From positions 14,118,517-14,182,516 of the forward strand of contig OX442318.1 in assembly GCA_949358305.1 (NCBI GenBank): a stretch of 64,000 nucleotides of DNA, read 5' to 3'. The position numbers were made by a program, and so were the translations under genes. Below, piece by piece: positions 1 to 13,142 of this stretch. Below the pieces are notes generated by a model that saw only the letters and a program-made list of their open reading frames with translations, was not told where the DNA came from and ran no database searches. Position 1 is the first letter of the stretch. Each line of letters opens with the position of its first letter. The DNA comes from Strigamia acuminata. Taxonomy: Eukaryota; Arthropoda; Chilopoda; Geophilomorpha; Linotaeniidae.

Positions 1-1945
1 CTACGCATGTTAAAGGAACGCATCAAATCAAATTAAACATTTATTATTAATGGCACCAGACCGATACGTTCATGAATTTTTAAAAGCAAAGCGTGAGGAG
101 TTTGTCCCACCACTTTTTCTTTTCTTTTTTCACTTCTTTTCCCCCAATCTTTGGTTAGTGCAAGTTGGGAGTAGTGTCAAATCCAATTTTCTCGAGGTTC
201 AACTGAGACCACTGGGTGAGAGACTACTTACATACTGAGTTGATACTGGTCGTGGTTTGGAGCTGGCTGAAGAGACGTTGCCCCAGAGTAATAAGAAATT
301 GCATTAACTCTCATGTGAAAAGTGTTGACCACACAGATCCTCACGTGCATTGACATCATCCGCTAATTCGGCACGGTCCTATGCTTTATTCAAAACTGCA
401 AACGTGATTTCCACACACCTACGAGCTCTCTGCCATCTCAACATGCATTATTTAATCCTTAAAAGACGACATTTGTCTGAAAAGACTTCTCCAAACAGAA
501 TTTGATATTTTTAAAACATATTTTGTCGTTTAAACTAAGCAGTGACGAACTCTTTAATAAACAACGTTTAACTTTAATAATCTTAATTAATGTTGCGGCT
601 AAAGATATTTGCTAGTGCGCAAGGTTTTTGGTTTTACCCACTTTCTATCTTCAGCCTCCCTTTTATGTTAAGAAAAGCTTAAAAAATTAATTGATAACTA
701 TAAAAAAAGAAAAGAAAAAAAATAGATGGGTTCAACCAACTTTAAATCTTCGCAGCATGTGTTTTTAATTTGAATCTTTCACCACCACGCTAAACTTGGA
801 TCACCTACAATTTCTAGGAAGCAAATTAAAAATAACAATGTGATTACGTACCGATACATTTGGATAAAAATTTATATCCGCCTTCACATCGCAACTAATA
901 ACATTTGCCCAAGAGAGAAGCGAATCGATACGGTACAACCACTTTAGATAAAATGTAATGATAACCAACTGAAACCCCACCAACACTCCAACTCAGAATG
1001 CTTAATAAACCATCAAATTCTAAATGAATTGGTTGCGTAACACAAACGCGTTTACAACCGCTTTGACGTATTATTTTTTAATGTACGTCTATTTGAACGA
1101 CCATACCATGCTAAAAACACCGTTAACCACGTCAAATCTCATGTTAATTATCTATTACTCAGTTATCATTTTTTTTCCCGCATAAATTTTAATTATAATT
1201 TTTAATGGCATTAATTTCCTTTACCCATTCAACTTAAGTGTTTCTCAAATCCATTTACACATTTTCCTCTTCCCATCACCTTGACCCAAGTCCCAACCAT
1301 TAGACCAACGATTAATCACTCCCAGTCCAGCACCTGGTGTCTGAACAGGTGTTGGACAAAAATCAGGAGAAAGAGGAACCTCATTTATCATGAGGATCAC
1401 TATTTCATTCACCATCTGTTATGTGGATGAAGAAAAAAGAGAAAAGCGAGAAAAGAAAAAAAACATAAAAAAAGAAAAAAATCGACAAAAGAACAGTTTT
1501 GTGCCTTTGCTTCGTTTCAAGATGTAAGCATGAATGATGCAGAACACAAACCAGCACATGTTCACCCAGGTCTAGGTCTCTGTCCCCACTATTTGCCCCC
1601 TGGTGGAAACAACAATTTTCTCTGGGTTTCGTGCCAAGATTGCCTACTACACATTTTATTCGCAAGAAACCTTCAGATATATGCTTTTAAAGACACCTTT
1701 TACAAGCAAAAAAAGAGTTTTTTCCCCTCATTAAACTACCTAAATACTCTTAATAGAACGCAGGCGTTCTAATTGCAAAATCCAGATTTCGCCAGAAATT
1801 TTCCCCGAAAAAATAAAAGATTTATTTAAAAGAAATGTGAATAAAGGAGTCGTAAAAATTACAACATTACTCTGGTTATAAAAGTCTTAGAAATTTATTG
1901 CCAAATATTAAATGCGTTGTATCGAAGTCCCGCATTCTATTAGAG
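1..1945. other. AT-rich noncoding DNA
   Basis: No gene, tRNA or clear transposon end is seen. Open frames at 801-986, 1405-1665 and 1530-1772 are short, AT-driven and overlap each other on opposite strands. An A-rich tract lies at 1430-1490. Confidence 0.5.
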
Positions 1946-2292
1946 TAGAGTTTCTCAAACTGTGGGGCGCAACAGTGTTCAATCACTTCGTCACCCAAAA
2001 TTTTTGTTTGCAAAATTTTTCTTCTTCAATTTTTGTCAATTCCAAATCCAACTTACTGCCTGCAATTAGTTGAAATACATCGCAGGCTAGCAAAAGCTCC
2101 AAAATCCTCACAAAAATCTCTCAAAATCTACAAAAACCAGCCAAAACTCCCAAAAATGGAGGTTTGTAGATATTGTAAGTCTCCAAAGTGATGAATTTTG
2201 CAGAATGGGAGAAATTTAATGCACCGATGATGAAGTGGGGCACGGAAGATCGCCTTTTTTAAAAATGGGTCGCAGTGGTAAAAAGAATCCCT
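1946..2292. mobile_element. hAT-like non-autonomous element, old copy
   Basis: The left end TAGAGTTTCTCAAACTGTGG followed by GGCGC, and the right end with GATGAAGTGGGGC, GATCGCC and AAAATGGGTCGCAGTGG, look like the degenerate GGG/CGACCC ends common in hAT elements. Flanking octamers (tattagag and atttagag) agree at 6 of 8 positions and may be a worn duplication. Part of the right end recurs in inverted orientation at 12.79-12.88 kb. Confidence 0.4.
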
Positions 2293-3901
2293 ATTTAGAG
2301 TGTTTACGATATTGTTGAGACACTGCTTGGACCTTTGATTTTAAAAATATGTTCTTGCACTGGTTTGACAATAAAAAACAGCCAAGTCTTAAATTTGAAC
2401 CCCAAAGTGGCCAAAAAGAAAAGATGGCGCCAATGAAAGTGAGATACCATTACTTTTCCCTTCACGGTCTGCTTCATAGACATTTTCGTTGAACCAAACT
2501 TGAACAAACTTGGTATATAGCACCAAGTATATTTGATGTCTAGAGATTTTTCTCACGAACTCCAATGATGACCAGAACTGATGAGTCTTCTGTGGGTGGC
2601 CCATCCCCCTTCAAACCACATCCCCACTCTTCATCCATGAGATAGAAGGGGGAAAAAACTAGCAGATGGTAAAAGATGGAAGTAATTGGAGCCGCGGACA
2701 TGAAACTGGAAGCCATTGCAGTTACCTTCAAGTACACTTGTGCAATTTCATCTATCCTCAAGGAAAATGAAGTTCAATAAACATTGGACATTTTTTTTTA
2801 TTGCTTTACTTTGTTATTCTAAGACATAAAAAGTATCGTTGATTTTTCTTCTTGCGATACATTTTGATTAAAATAAAAATTTCTTTTTTTTGAAATTGCA
2901 TGACAAACAAATAAACAATAACATTAGTCCAAAGAAAGTACCCGAAAGGAAAGAAAAAACCATTCATTTCCAAAAATTGGACTGGTGGACAGTAATGGTA
3001 CTGATATCCGGCATGCCACCCGACGGATTTTTCTTTAAAACTACTAATTTTAGGTAGAATAAACTGGACAAGCCATAAGAAACAGCATTTATTTGTCGAT
3101 GTTATACAATTGAACGCGTACACACACCAGCTCAATTTCGCGACCTGCATTTTGAAGCCGAAACAAAATGGCTTCCTTCAGAATGCCTACAAAACGTGCA
3201 ATCTCCTAAAACACTCGCAGTTGTTTGCTAAAACGCTACATTTGAAATGTTTATATGTTTTGATGTGTTTCAAGGTCGTAAACACAAACATTCATACAAA
3301 GTACAATAGAAGTGACAAACACCCACCACAAAATTTTTCAATGCAGCGACTAATGAGAATTCTGATGACTTTCTCCATTTTTTTCCCCCCGCAGTAATTG
3401 TTTACCCTCAAAACAAATTCCAGCTTTAATGTAAAAACAATGGCAAGTTTTTATCAAAACACAGCAAAAAGAAGAAAAAAATTGAAAGTGAAGCTTCTTC
3501 AGATAGGAGAAACTTCACTACATTCTCATCCATTTAACAGCTTGCAGTCAATTGCGAATCTTTGGAGGAGAGAAAGATAAACACGTCACACTAGAGAGCA
3601 CTTTTCCCTTAAAACACTAATACAAGATTGTGTGTTCCATTATTTCCCTCTCTGTCTCCTTGATAAGCTCAAATCAATTTCTTTCCTTTCTCCACTTCCC
3701 CATTCCATTATATTACACCATTTCAAGATGCAAAATATCAATATTAAGCCTCATCTTTTTCCTCCCCACCCCAAAAAAATATGGGTGTCTAGACATAAAT
3801 CTCACCTCTTATTTACTGCCCCAATTTTCCCCCTATTGAAAACCACTTTCCACTTTCCACCCTCCATCGACCCCGTTGAACACGAGTAGCAAGGAATAAG
3901 C
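2293..3901. other. AT-rich noncoding DNA
   Basis: Several overlapping short frames on both strands, with no domain, no splice-supported exon and low-complexity protein strings. I see no feature. Confidence 0.5.
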
Positions 3902-4002
3902 TTGATCACAAAAGACTACAATTTGCATTTTTTTCCTGCTTCGTCCAGGTTGGAGTGACCTTAAAATATGCAGGAATGTTACAGTTGTCAAACACTGGCA
4001 TG
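3902..4002 (+). repeat. Direct repeat, unit 1
   Basis: TTGATCACAAAAGACTACAA, then TTTGCATTTTTTTC, GTCCAG, GAGTGA and ATATGCAGGAATGTTACAGT recur 276 bp downstream (4178-4273) in the same order with minor changes. The DNA between is unlike the units, so this is a spaced duplication. Confidence 0.75.
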
Positions 4003-4177
4003 TTGCAAGTAAATTTTGTTGGATTTCTGCCTGTTTAACCTTTAAATAAAGGCTTTTGTGTACTTTAGTACTTGTTCAAGTCGCATATTTACATTTGAAA
4101 TCATTTATTTGGTTATTTTCAGATTCCAGTTCAGTTGTGAGGCTGCCGTACGTCATATTTCAATTTACAGTTGCGGG

Positions 4178-4273
4178 TTGATCACAAAAGACTGTAATTT
4201 GCATTTTTTTTGGTCCAGACTTGAGTGATCTTAAAATATGCAGGAATGTTACAGTTGTCAAAGACAGGTATGT
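4178..4273 (+). repeat. Direct repeat, unit 2
   Basis: Second unit of the pair beginning at 3902. TAAAATATGCAGGAATGTTA, CAGTTGTCAAA and the GGTATGT ending are shared. A short related AGGAATGTTA-like motif also appears near 4402. Confidence 0.75.
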
Positions 4274-4819
4274 ATTATTTACATTTGCCTTATAATTGAG
4301 AATCCGTGGGAAAAAATGTTCAATAAGAAATCATTCAAGGAGAGTTGGAATGCTGAAGAAAAATGTTCATTGTTATTTTATGCTGAACAATAAATTTGTA
4401 TAGGAATGTTAAAGTGACAATGTAAAATAAAATTTGACAAGGTGATATTTGTTCATTTTCCCTCGTGGTTGGTAGCAATTCAGAATCAAAAATGAAAAAA
4501 AAAGATGTCAATTTTTCCTTCCATTTGCTAGAAGGTTCTGCAGATTGTCACCAGAGGTCTTCATCATTCATTCTGCAGTGTAAACACAGACGTGTGCATC
4601 ATTTATTAACTTGGAAATTGTCCATAAAATGGATTGTTGCAAACCAAGCAAGTATGTATCAATTCAAGCATGTACGCTCCACTAAAATGATCACTTTTGA
4701 AATCATCGGCTGCAAACTTATTCCAAACTTTTTAAACACCAGTGTTGTATTCAAAAGCAGATTACTAGAAAACTATGCATCCTACAGGGGCATTTTTTTT
4801 GCTCAATATAGAGCTAAAT

Positions 4820-4993
4820 TACCGTACTGCCTTGAACAATGGCCCGGGCGTTTATTTATTTTCATGACCCGACCCCACCCCGGTCGGCTCAGTTCGGGGC
4901 GGCGTTTGGTGCACTAAGCGCCGCCGAGCCCCCGGCGTTTATTCGAGTCCCGGCGCTTATTCACGCCGGGCCATTGTTCAAGGCAGTACGGTA
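4820..4993. mobile_element. 174-bp GC-rich MITE with TA ends
   Basis: TACCGTACTGCCTTGAACAA and its continuation TGGCCCGG appear in inverted orientation at both ends, and the terminal TA pairs can serve as target duplications. The interior is strongly GC-rich (CGGCGTTTATTCGAGTCCCG type motifs) in AT-rich surroundings. This accounts for the 75-codon frame beginning at 4839, which is not annotated as a gene. Ends of the TACCGTA...TACGGTA type are widespread among short animal DNA transposons. Confidence 0.75.
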
Positions 4994-6530
4994 TGCCTCT
5001 TTTGAGAATATTTTCAGTTATTTTAGTAAGAGCTTCCAGCAATACCAAAATGCCTTCAAACAATGATGTGCTCATGAAAATTTGGATTATTCCAAACTTT
5101 TTGAACCGACTGTAAAATATTTGCGGAAATAAACTTACGGTACGGTAGTTCAATAAAAAGTCAGTCATTTCACTTATTCATTTGTCGCAAACTTTCTATA
5201 TTTCATATTTTCAAACCATTGAAATCCCAAGTTGTGAATCCAATTGGAATTATGACTAAACATCGCTGTCCCCAGTGAACCATCTTTCTTCCCAAATCCC
5301 CCAGATGCATATCCTAAAAAAAAGGCTGACAATAATCCCAACTGACAGGCAAACGGTTCATTTTCCAAACGTCTTATCTCCCCCTCAGATCCAATGTAGA
5401 TCAGCACACAAGCCCGCCATTGCATTCCCTCTCCTCTCCTCTCCTCTCCACAGCACATCTTTTTTAACTCCAATCACACACAAACAACTGTCAGTGCAAG
5501 CCTATGCTCTTTTCTCGTGCCTTATCTGGCCATCTGAGCAAAAGTGCACCATCTTTCTACTTCATCTCATTTCTCTCGCTTCATGAAAGTTCATTCAATT
5601 GCAACGCATTTATCCCTTTCCAAACAACTCGACAATCGTAAATCCTCATTCCTTTTTCCCCCCATCGCTTTTTTATTCTAAACACAATGTTGACAAGAAA
5701 GCACCAAATCTCAGCCTCTGATTTGACAAGAAAAAGGGGATTAAAAAAAGGAAGAAAAACTCTAAAAATGATTTGATTATCAAGTGACTTCTTTCTGACT
5801 TTCTGTCTCCCTTCCCCTGATTAAACTCTAAATTACTTTCCCCCTCTTTCTTCTGGATTTTCCCCTACACTTGAATGTAATTGAATTTCGCCAAGCACAA
5901 AAACGAAATCCCAATGCAATGAAAATAATCTGATAGACAAAAACAAACACGAGTAATGTCATTTGCAGCGGAGAAGAAAAGAAAAGAAAAGAGATTTCCA
6001 ATGTATATTTTATTCCGAATAGAATTAAGTAGGGAAATTGAAGATTTCGCTTTGTGTCACTCTTTCTGCAACGTCTCCTCCTCGTGTCCTTCATTTTGCC
6101 AGCTCATCACGCCCACACCTTAATTGCTTCGCCTTCTTCCAACTTTGTGGGATACTAAATCCATCTTGTTACTTGCTTGTGGTTGTCCTCAGCCAAGGCG
6201 GTTTGTCAGATGCTAACGAGACCCCTGGTGCCTCTGTTGCAGATTTCGGCTCCTGCTTTGGTTTCTCTACGATACAAAGAGTGTGGAATGCACTTCTGTA
6301 TGAACTAGGTCTGTGCAATGTCGGTGTGGCTGCGGTTCTCACAATAGGCCATTGCAAAATTATGACATAACGCACTTTGAATCAACTTGCAATAAAAAAA
6401 AGTAGAAAATTTAAACTCGTCCTATTTTCAACACGCGCACAACAGCTGCGCATTGGTCAATCCAAGATGCTATTTGATTGGTGAAAAATGCCACGAGACA
6501 AAAGCAGCATATCACATGACATACGCAATT
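4994..6530. other. Noncoding, with a short dispersed motif
   Basis: Nothing gene-like is accepted. The string CATTGCAAAATTATGACATA with ACGC at 6351-6374 recurs in inverted, diverged form near 17366-17386. A possible minus-strand exon at 6173-6329 was considered and rejected. Confidence 0.45.
5428..5450 (+). repeat. (CTCTC)n pyrimidine repeat
   Basis: About four CTCTC pentamers in a longer pyrimidine-rich strand. Simple repeat only. Confidence 0.85.
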
Positions 6531-6622
6531 ACAATTCTGGTGTTATGGGCTACTTTTTTGTGCCATTACATCAGTGACACGGCTGGAGTTGTGATAGGTC
6601 AACGTTGTATCGGTTTAGAGTA
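6531..6622 (-). mobile_element. R1 MITE end, reverse orientation
   Basis: Read on the minus strand the segment starts TACTCTAAACCGATACAACG, then runs through GTAATGGCACAAAAAAGTAG to CACCAGAATTGTAATT, matching the left 90 bp of the copy at 20.67 kb. The rest of the element is missing. Confidence 0.6.
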
Positions 6623-9377
6623 TTGAACTATATTTATGTGTCTCGAAACGATCTTATTGACGTCTTCATTTCTCAACACCACGCCGCAACATTTTACTAC
6701 AACATCGCTATGATGCGACGTCACATGATTGCACAAAGATTGTGTTGCCAGCATGGATTTACAATCTAAATACAATGCACAAGGAACGGTCTCATTTTAT
6801 AGATTCTTTCTTCGATGAATTGTTTTTGGTCCGTTGGAAATGTGTGTACTTTTCGGTAGGTATAACCATTGCAATTATTTCCATCCAGAACTGCTGAAAC
6901 CTTTTCCTCCACTGCTCCCCTGAAACAAACAAGTTAAGTACCTCTCAACCCATTGACCAAAGGTTTGGGAATCTGTGTAGTTCTTAGCACCAACTTTTTT
7001 GTTACTTATTCTGCCATCCGAGATGCAATTCCCTCGCTGTGTGTGTCCACCAAACCACAGAGGCAACATAAATGTCCACTTTATTGGCCCCATTTCTCAA
7101 ATTAAATTTCCTGTGGTTACCAGACACATTCCCAGTTATAAATATTTCATTTGCCTTCCTAAAAAAAATATCAAATCGCGCACGAATTTCCCATTACAGC
7201 TTGCAAAACACGTGGAAACAAATTATAGATCAATCCCGCAAGAAACAGCGAACAGCCATCAAGGAACAAATCAATGATTTCATTTTAAATCTCCGGCCGA
7301 CCATTAGCTTTGAGCAAACCAAATTTATTCCACAAAAAAAAAAATGCGCAAAACTGAAAAATTATTCGATTGTTGCGATTGACCCGATTGTAGCAATAAC
7401 AACTTCCTGTTACGTGCTTCGGTGTGCGCAGTCAAGTTCAGTTACCTGGCTGATCACCAGGTGTGCAGTGCAACCTTCACCTGTCAAAACCAACATCTGC
7501 CGTCTCGGTTTACAAATCCGGTTATTAAGAAAGAAAAAAAAGAAAAAAAAATTGTAAATAGAAGCCGAAACTTTAACATTATGAATGGGCTTAAAGCGCA
7601 AATTAATATTCCGGAGATGATGCGCCGCAACCGCTCCCTCCAAGCCTTAACACCTGCTCGCCAAGCGCAAGTAGACGCCCATTTGTTTAAACCCGCGAAA
7701 GTTCGCATTTAAAAAACACGCTTTTGACGACATCATCTCTTTAGGCCAAGGGTGGGCAACCTATTTATCCCGGTAGCCACAGGTTTGGCAAATGAAAATA
7801 AATTTATAAAATAACACCAAACACATCACTTCGTCGACTATTTTCACATACAAAACGAAAATTAGTTGTAGTGTGCCTTTAATCACCCTCAATCTAGCAC
7901 CCAGACTTTAAAAGGAAGTTTAAACTTGTCGCAAACTATTAACAACCCCTTGACCACTCGTAATCGACTACCCTCGAAGCCTTTGAAAGTAACTTTGCCT
8001 TATCAACCATCAAAGTTGAAATGGTGCTCTGGGCACGTCCACTTGCTTCTACAATCTCCATTTGAGTGTTAAAAGTTTAATTATCGGTGATTTCGAGTCA
8101 TTTCTTACTTTCTTTAACTTTAGGCGTGTTTGTTAAATTTTAGAAACATAAAAATCACTTCTCGGTATATTGGATGGGCACTACTGAGTTCAGTGAAGAG
8201 GGGACAGTGTTGTCATTAATATTAATTCAAAATTCCGAAATTGTCTCTTTTTGAGCGAATACTTTTTTCCTCAAAGTGTCAACAAAAATACCTGTAACTT
8301 TTTGAAATATTGTTCAATTTTCTTTTTCATATTGCCACTGAATCGTAACATTTGGCTTGGTCTTTTCAGTGAATAAAATGTTTTGCGTATAAATTATAAA
8401 AAATAATTTGAGTACGAATCAGCTCATGTGGTGACTGATCGAATACTTTTTGCCTTAATTTATCGAACCGTCTGTTTGGGAGTGTCAAAACTCGCGCTGA
8501 AGACAGAACTTGGAAATTGTTGTAACCAAAGACAAAAAAGCTCTTTTGTTCTCCCACTTGTTTCTCTCCAATCCCTCCTAAGAGGAATTCAATGAGCAGC
8601 ATCTAAGAACACAGGAAAAGCAGGCAAATGGCAGTTAAAAGAGGAGTGAGTGAAGAGGAGCCATTTGCTAAGGCATTTATTCTGCAAAGTGCACTAAAGG
8701 AGCTTTTTCGCATCGGAAATTTTCACTTCGAAAACTATTTCTTTTAACGACGTTATTGAAAAATAAATATATTGACGCGCCTCAAAAACCCCGAAGTCTA
8801 AATTATTTAATAAAAAAATGATATAAAACCGCCGCATTTTGATGATAAATGACTCCTGCAAATACTAAAATCTTTAATTTAGTACTTCGTAGAAAACAAA
8901 TATCACCCTTGAGATAAATGACGATTATTTATACGGCACGTCTGCTACCAAGAGAAAATAACACGGCATTCTAACCTAATCCTACCCAACCGTACCCGTC
9001 TTAACACATCCTAAATGAGGCAAAGTGTCTGAAAAAACTCCCTTGAAAGCGCGTAAGAAGAACCAGGATACTTTTACCGATCAATAGGCATTTTGAACCA
9101 AAGCATTTTCCCCTGTCAATAGACACTTGCTTGTTTATATGGGCTGAAGGACGCTTCTAAGCCATCCTACATTGTTACCAAGTACAGTGAATTCCCCGAC
9201 AAACGAACATTCTACTTAGGAACTTCATATTTCGTGGAAGCGCATAAGTTTGTTCATGTTTCTAGCATGATATGTCCGCTGTTGTACTTTACAAAGTAAG
9301 ATCAAAACTTTTGTTCAACCCTCAGATGGAAAAGGGATGACGACAACACTTTGGCGCACTCAATGTACTTACAGTTG
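6623..9377. other. Mostly noncoding; coding-like scrap at 7.58-7.71 kb
   Basis: The 161-codon frame from 7072 has no recognisable domain. At 7581-7711 both strands are open in a less AT-rich patch (plus-strand peptide includes MMRRNRSLQALTPARQAQVD), perhaps a transposon-derived remnant. The rest is AT-rich. Confidence 0.4.
7745..7790 (+). mobile_element. Possible hAT (Charlie-like) terminal fragment
   Basis: CCAAGGGTGGGCAACCTATT and, soon after, CAGGTTTGGCAAAT resemble the CAGGGGTGGGCAAAC...GCC type ends of Charlie-like hAT elements. No matching second end was found. Confidence 0.25.
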
Positions 9378-9575
9378 TGGACAAAAAAACTTCCCTTCAG
9401 TTTAGCTGTTTTAAGTTTATCTACCAGGTGGCATAAAAATCCATTGAGATTCAATGACATCAATCTTGACTCGGTCTCTCGTCTTACCCTAACAACAGTA
9501 TTAAAAGATAGACCGGGCAAATAATGATAGATAAACTTAAAACAGCTAAACAGAAGGGAAGTTTTTTTGTGTACC
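9378..9575. mobile_element. About 195-bp foldback/MITE with 45-bp arms
   Basis: CAAAAAAACTTCCCTTCAGT and TTAGCTGTTTTAAGTTTATC on the left return as the reverse complement at 9530-9573 with one or two changes. The short unique middle has no gene. No clear target duplication was identified, so the class is unknown. Confidence 0.7.
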
Positions 9576-12500
9576 TTGGACGGTTAATCTAAAATTAATT
9601 AAATTAATAAAAATTTCTAATAAAACATAAGATTTAAACTGTTTTTTTTCCATCAGAATTAAATTTTTTTTCCACCTTGTACCTTTGCTGAATTTAAGAA
9701 CAAGCCGATTTGCGAAAGCGCTCTCAAAACGAAATGTTGGGGACTAATGAAAAAATGCATTTATCTATCCCTTCTTCTTTAGAAAATCATCTAATGTTAG
9801 CAAATGCAGCAGTGAGAGTTGAGTTCAATATTTTAGATGTTCAATTTCCATCTTTGTATAGCCCTAGAGCAATGCCTAGCTGAATGTGGGCTTCTGATAG
9901 TTCCAATTTGCTCTTAACATCATCTCTGGAGTCCAGTTCTTGTTTTTCCCTTGGCTCATTTGGATCAAGTTATCTGCTTATTCACTAGGGAAAGAAACAA
10001 ATGCTATTGTAATTGGAAGTCAAGAAACTAATTGAGAACTTCTTCCACATGTGCTCACCCAAAACCTAATGTCAACTAATGAAGTTGACATTTCAAATTC
10101 TCTTTAGCATCCTTATTGTTACTCCAAAAGAAAAATAAATGTTAAATTAAAAACAACAAAAAGTGCATTTATACGTCAAGATCTTGCCTAATCGTACTGA
10201 CCACAAAACGTTCATTAAATGTCTTTACGGTGTCTAACAAGGAGTGTGAAATCCTCAATTGTTAAATTTTTTTTTAAATAAAGCATTGTTATTGTCTAAA
10301 CAGTCAATACTTCCTTTATTTCAATGCACCTTTTTGGTGTATTGTTGCGTGTAGTCACAACACGCAGAATTCTTTGCTGTGGGTAGCAGCACAATTTATT
10401 TATTTTTTGAGTAAAAAAGCCAATTTTATCAACACACTCGGTGAATAGGCTGCTGTACTAGAACTAGTTCTAAGGACTATTCACAAGTTCCAAGATGTCT
10501 GCCCCATGGAGGATATGAACCACAGCTGGTAACTGCATTTTCCAAATAAACACTTTTTTCTTTTCAGATTTCAACACTACAACATCAGAATATCAACAAA
10601 ACAGCAACTTCCAAGATTTATTCATTAATAACCTCTAAAAATTGTTTGAATATTTAAATACTTGTAATTTGTTTGTGTTTGTATTATACAGTATATGTAT
10701 TAAATCAAATATTTATTTTGCTTTTGCCAATTTGTCTGCATGGATAAATTTGAAGCAGTCTCATCACTTTCTCTCTTTTTCTACACTTCACATTGTTGCA
10801 CATGTTGGACAAAACAAATTCCCTACAGTATAGCTAAACAATGTTAAAAATGACAATGTTGTTATATTGGACAAATTTATCAAACATTGTTAGTTAAGAA
10901 GTTTCCACTTGAAAAACAATGTTACAATAACGCTGCAGGAAAGAAACATTTGATTGGATTCACCATGCCCTACTTCCTGTGCCAATCCATCCTCAAATTC
11001 CAAATATCTGCAATAATTTTAAAAATATTGGCGAGAAAGACACTTATGGACTCTATTTACGCCCCATACTGCAATGCCAAAATCAAACTGAAAATCCATC
11101 TGCGCACATTTAAATATCACAAATACAGTACATGATTTTAGAAATAAGCAGCTAATGGCTCTACAGGAGAGCGGCCATGCGAAATTGCGAACGACCGGTT
11201 AACTGAACAGCGGTGACCGATTTCGTTTTCATATACAATACACTAGATGCATACAAAAATCAATGGGAATGACGTCAATCAGTTTGGATAATCGACTGTA
11301 TTAACTCGTGTGCACAAAAAAATAAAATTTAATGTTTGAATTTGGCAGGCTGTAGCGAGTGATGAAAATATCCATTCTCTGCACATCCGTCACAATTACA
11401 AGAAGCTTTTGAACGCGCATTAACCTCAACCTGTAAACAGAAGAAGGCGTTTTCTATTAAACTTGTGCACTGCAATTCACTTTAACTTATCAAGCAACTT
11501 ATAATTTACACAACATCACCAGCACCAACTTGCCACTTAAACCCAAACCAGCATTACCTTTCCAAGATGGGAGCTTTGAAAATCCATTTCCTTGCAAACA
11601 TCCACACCGTCAAGTCCATCACCATAAACTCGCAGTCATTAACCTTCCTTCCTCTACACAACAAAACCTGTCCCATTCAATTACCTAATACCAAAAACAA
11701 CATCTTCGCACTCTTCAAAACTACATAATTTAAACTGACTAAAAGCTGAAATTAAAAAAAGGAAGAAAAAAAACACTCACGGAACCTTTTAGCCCTAATG
11801 CTATAAAATTATTCAACACCTCAGAAAAAGTAGTCAAAATGATTACTCAACCCATTTCCACTTGTGCGCTTATTAGACTTGCTAAGTAAATAAGAGTGGA
11901 CATGTCTTCATGCATTTTAAAATATTGCAGCGTGCGAAGAATCATGTAAAGTTGTTGGGTAAATAAAAGATGGCGAGGGGGGATACATAATCCTTTTGCC
12001 GGCGCCATGAATTTGCTGGAAACACAAGGAAGTTTTCTTTACAGTGTGTGGTTTGCACTCAGACGTGGGAAGTTGTAAAATCGAATTGGAGTGAGGAGAG
12101 AAAACAATTTCAAGGAAAAGGAATGACAAAAATGTAGCGAGACTTGCAATGGGAGAAGCTGGAGAAGAAGAAGAAAAAAATGGAGCGAAAAGAGATCATA
12201 AAAATGTCAGCAGAAATGTAAAAAAATGCTGATGAGAAATTCATCGACTGAATCATAAAAATAAAAGTAAGAAAAATAAACTCCTTAGGGAAAGGAGGAA
12301 GGAAGGAAGCGAAGGCGAAAAAAAAAATGAAATTTTAAACTAGTCAACAACAATTTTATTTCGCGTTTATAAACATGGGGGGAAGGAATTTAAAAGAATG
12401 GGAATTGTGAATTCAAATGAAAATGATAATGCAGCGAGTGTTGTTTTTATGTTTGGGAATAGAAATGTTGTCATTTCGGCGTACTTGGGTGTTGCTATGG

Positions 12501-12784
12501 AATATATTAGCAAGATATTTTGTTTATCTCTTCGCCATTGATTGTAAATGTGCCGTAAACAGGAAATAAGAAAAATTTGCAAATGTTGACGCTGAATAAC
12601 ACGGGACTTCAACCGGATAATCTGGAAACACAAAATGAATGCCCCGTCCGTGGGCGGTGCAGAATAGCTTTCAAAAGTTTAACTTTGAATCCAACCACAT
12701 CAGAATTTACTGGAATGGCAAACAAAGTTTAAATTTGCGTGTTGCTCTTTGAACAACCCTTCAAACCCGCATTGGGATATACCG
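9576..12784. other. AT-rich noncoding, pogo-type fragment near 11.16-11.30 kb
   Basis: Between about 11157 and 11300, GCGAACGACCGG and GTTTGGATAATCGACTGTA resemble the split pogo-like element at 20.6-21.3 kb, suggesting an old copy. Otherwise nothing is seen. Confidence 0.4.
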
Positions 12785-12880
12785 TAGATCAAAGGTTGCC
12801 AAACTTTTTAGCATCGCGACCCATTTTTAAGCAAGGCGATCTTTCGCGCCCCACTTCATCTATCGGTGCATTAAATTTTT
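12785..12880 (-). mobile_element. hAT-like terminal fragment
   Basis: On the minus strand, AATTTAATGCACCGAT, GATGAAGTGGGGCGCGAAAG, ATCGCC and AAAATGGGTCGCGATG match 2.21-2.29 kb closely. The outer end TAGATCAAAGGTTGCCAAAC resembles a hAT terminal repeat. The far end is not clear. Confidence 0.5.
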
Positions 12881-13071
12881 CAAAAATGAACTACTAAATA
12901 TCCATAATAGAATTGATTCTAAGCACACAAACAGAAATGATTTGAATTTGGCAGATATGTATTGTCTAGATAGTATAGACTCTTCTAGGCGACAAGACCA
13001 GTGCACTATTCTAGAGAGAGCGTCATGTCTACAAGTTAGTTAGATTGTTACAATTGTGCCCCACCAGTCGT

Positions 13072-13142
13072 AGATCTTCTAATTGCAAACTTGTGCGCTA
13101 TTTGCAAAAATTTCTTTTCATGCACGCAATTAGAAGATATCT
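13072..13142. repeat. Stem-loop with 17-bp stem
   Basis: AGATCTTCTAATTGC at 13072 is mirrored by GCAATTAGAAGATATCT near 13126-13142. The loop is about 40 nt. It lies at the far side of the hAT-like fragment that starts at 12.79 kb and may be its other end. Confidence 0.5.

Noticed and set aside
4465-4917. 150-codon plus-strand frame
   Set aside because: The last third is inside the 174-bp GC-rich MITE; the first part has no domain.
6173-6329. Possible minus-strand exon reading EKPKQEPKSATEAPGVSLAS
   Set aside because: Peptide looks plausible and the phase fits, but the pyrimidine tract is poor and the acceptor abuts a dispersed repeat motif also seen near 17.37 kb. Too weak to annotate.
7072-7557. 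161-codon plus-strand frame
   Set aside because: Ends in a lysine run from an A-rich tract, with no recognisable domain. It overlaps other open frames equally long for its composition.
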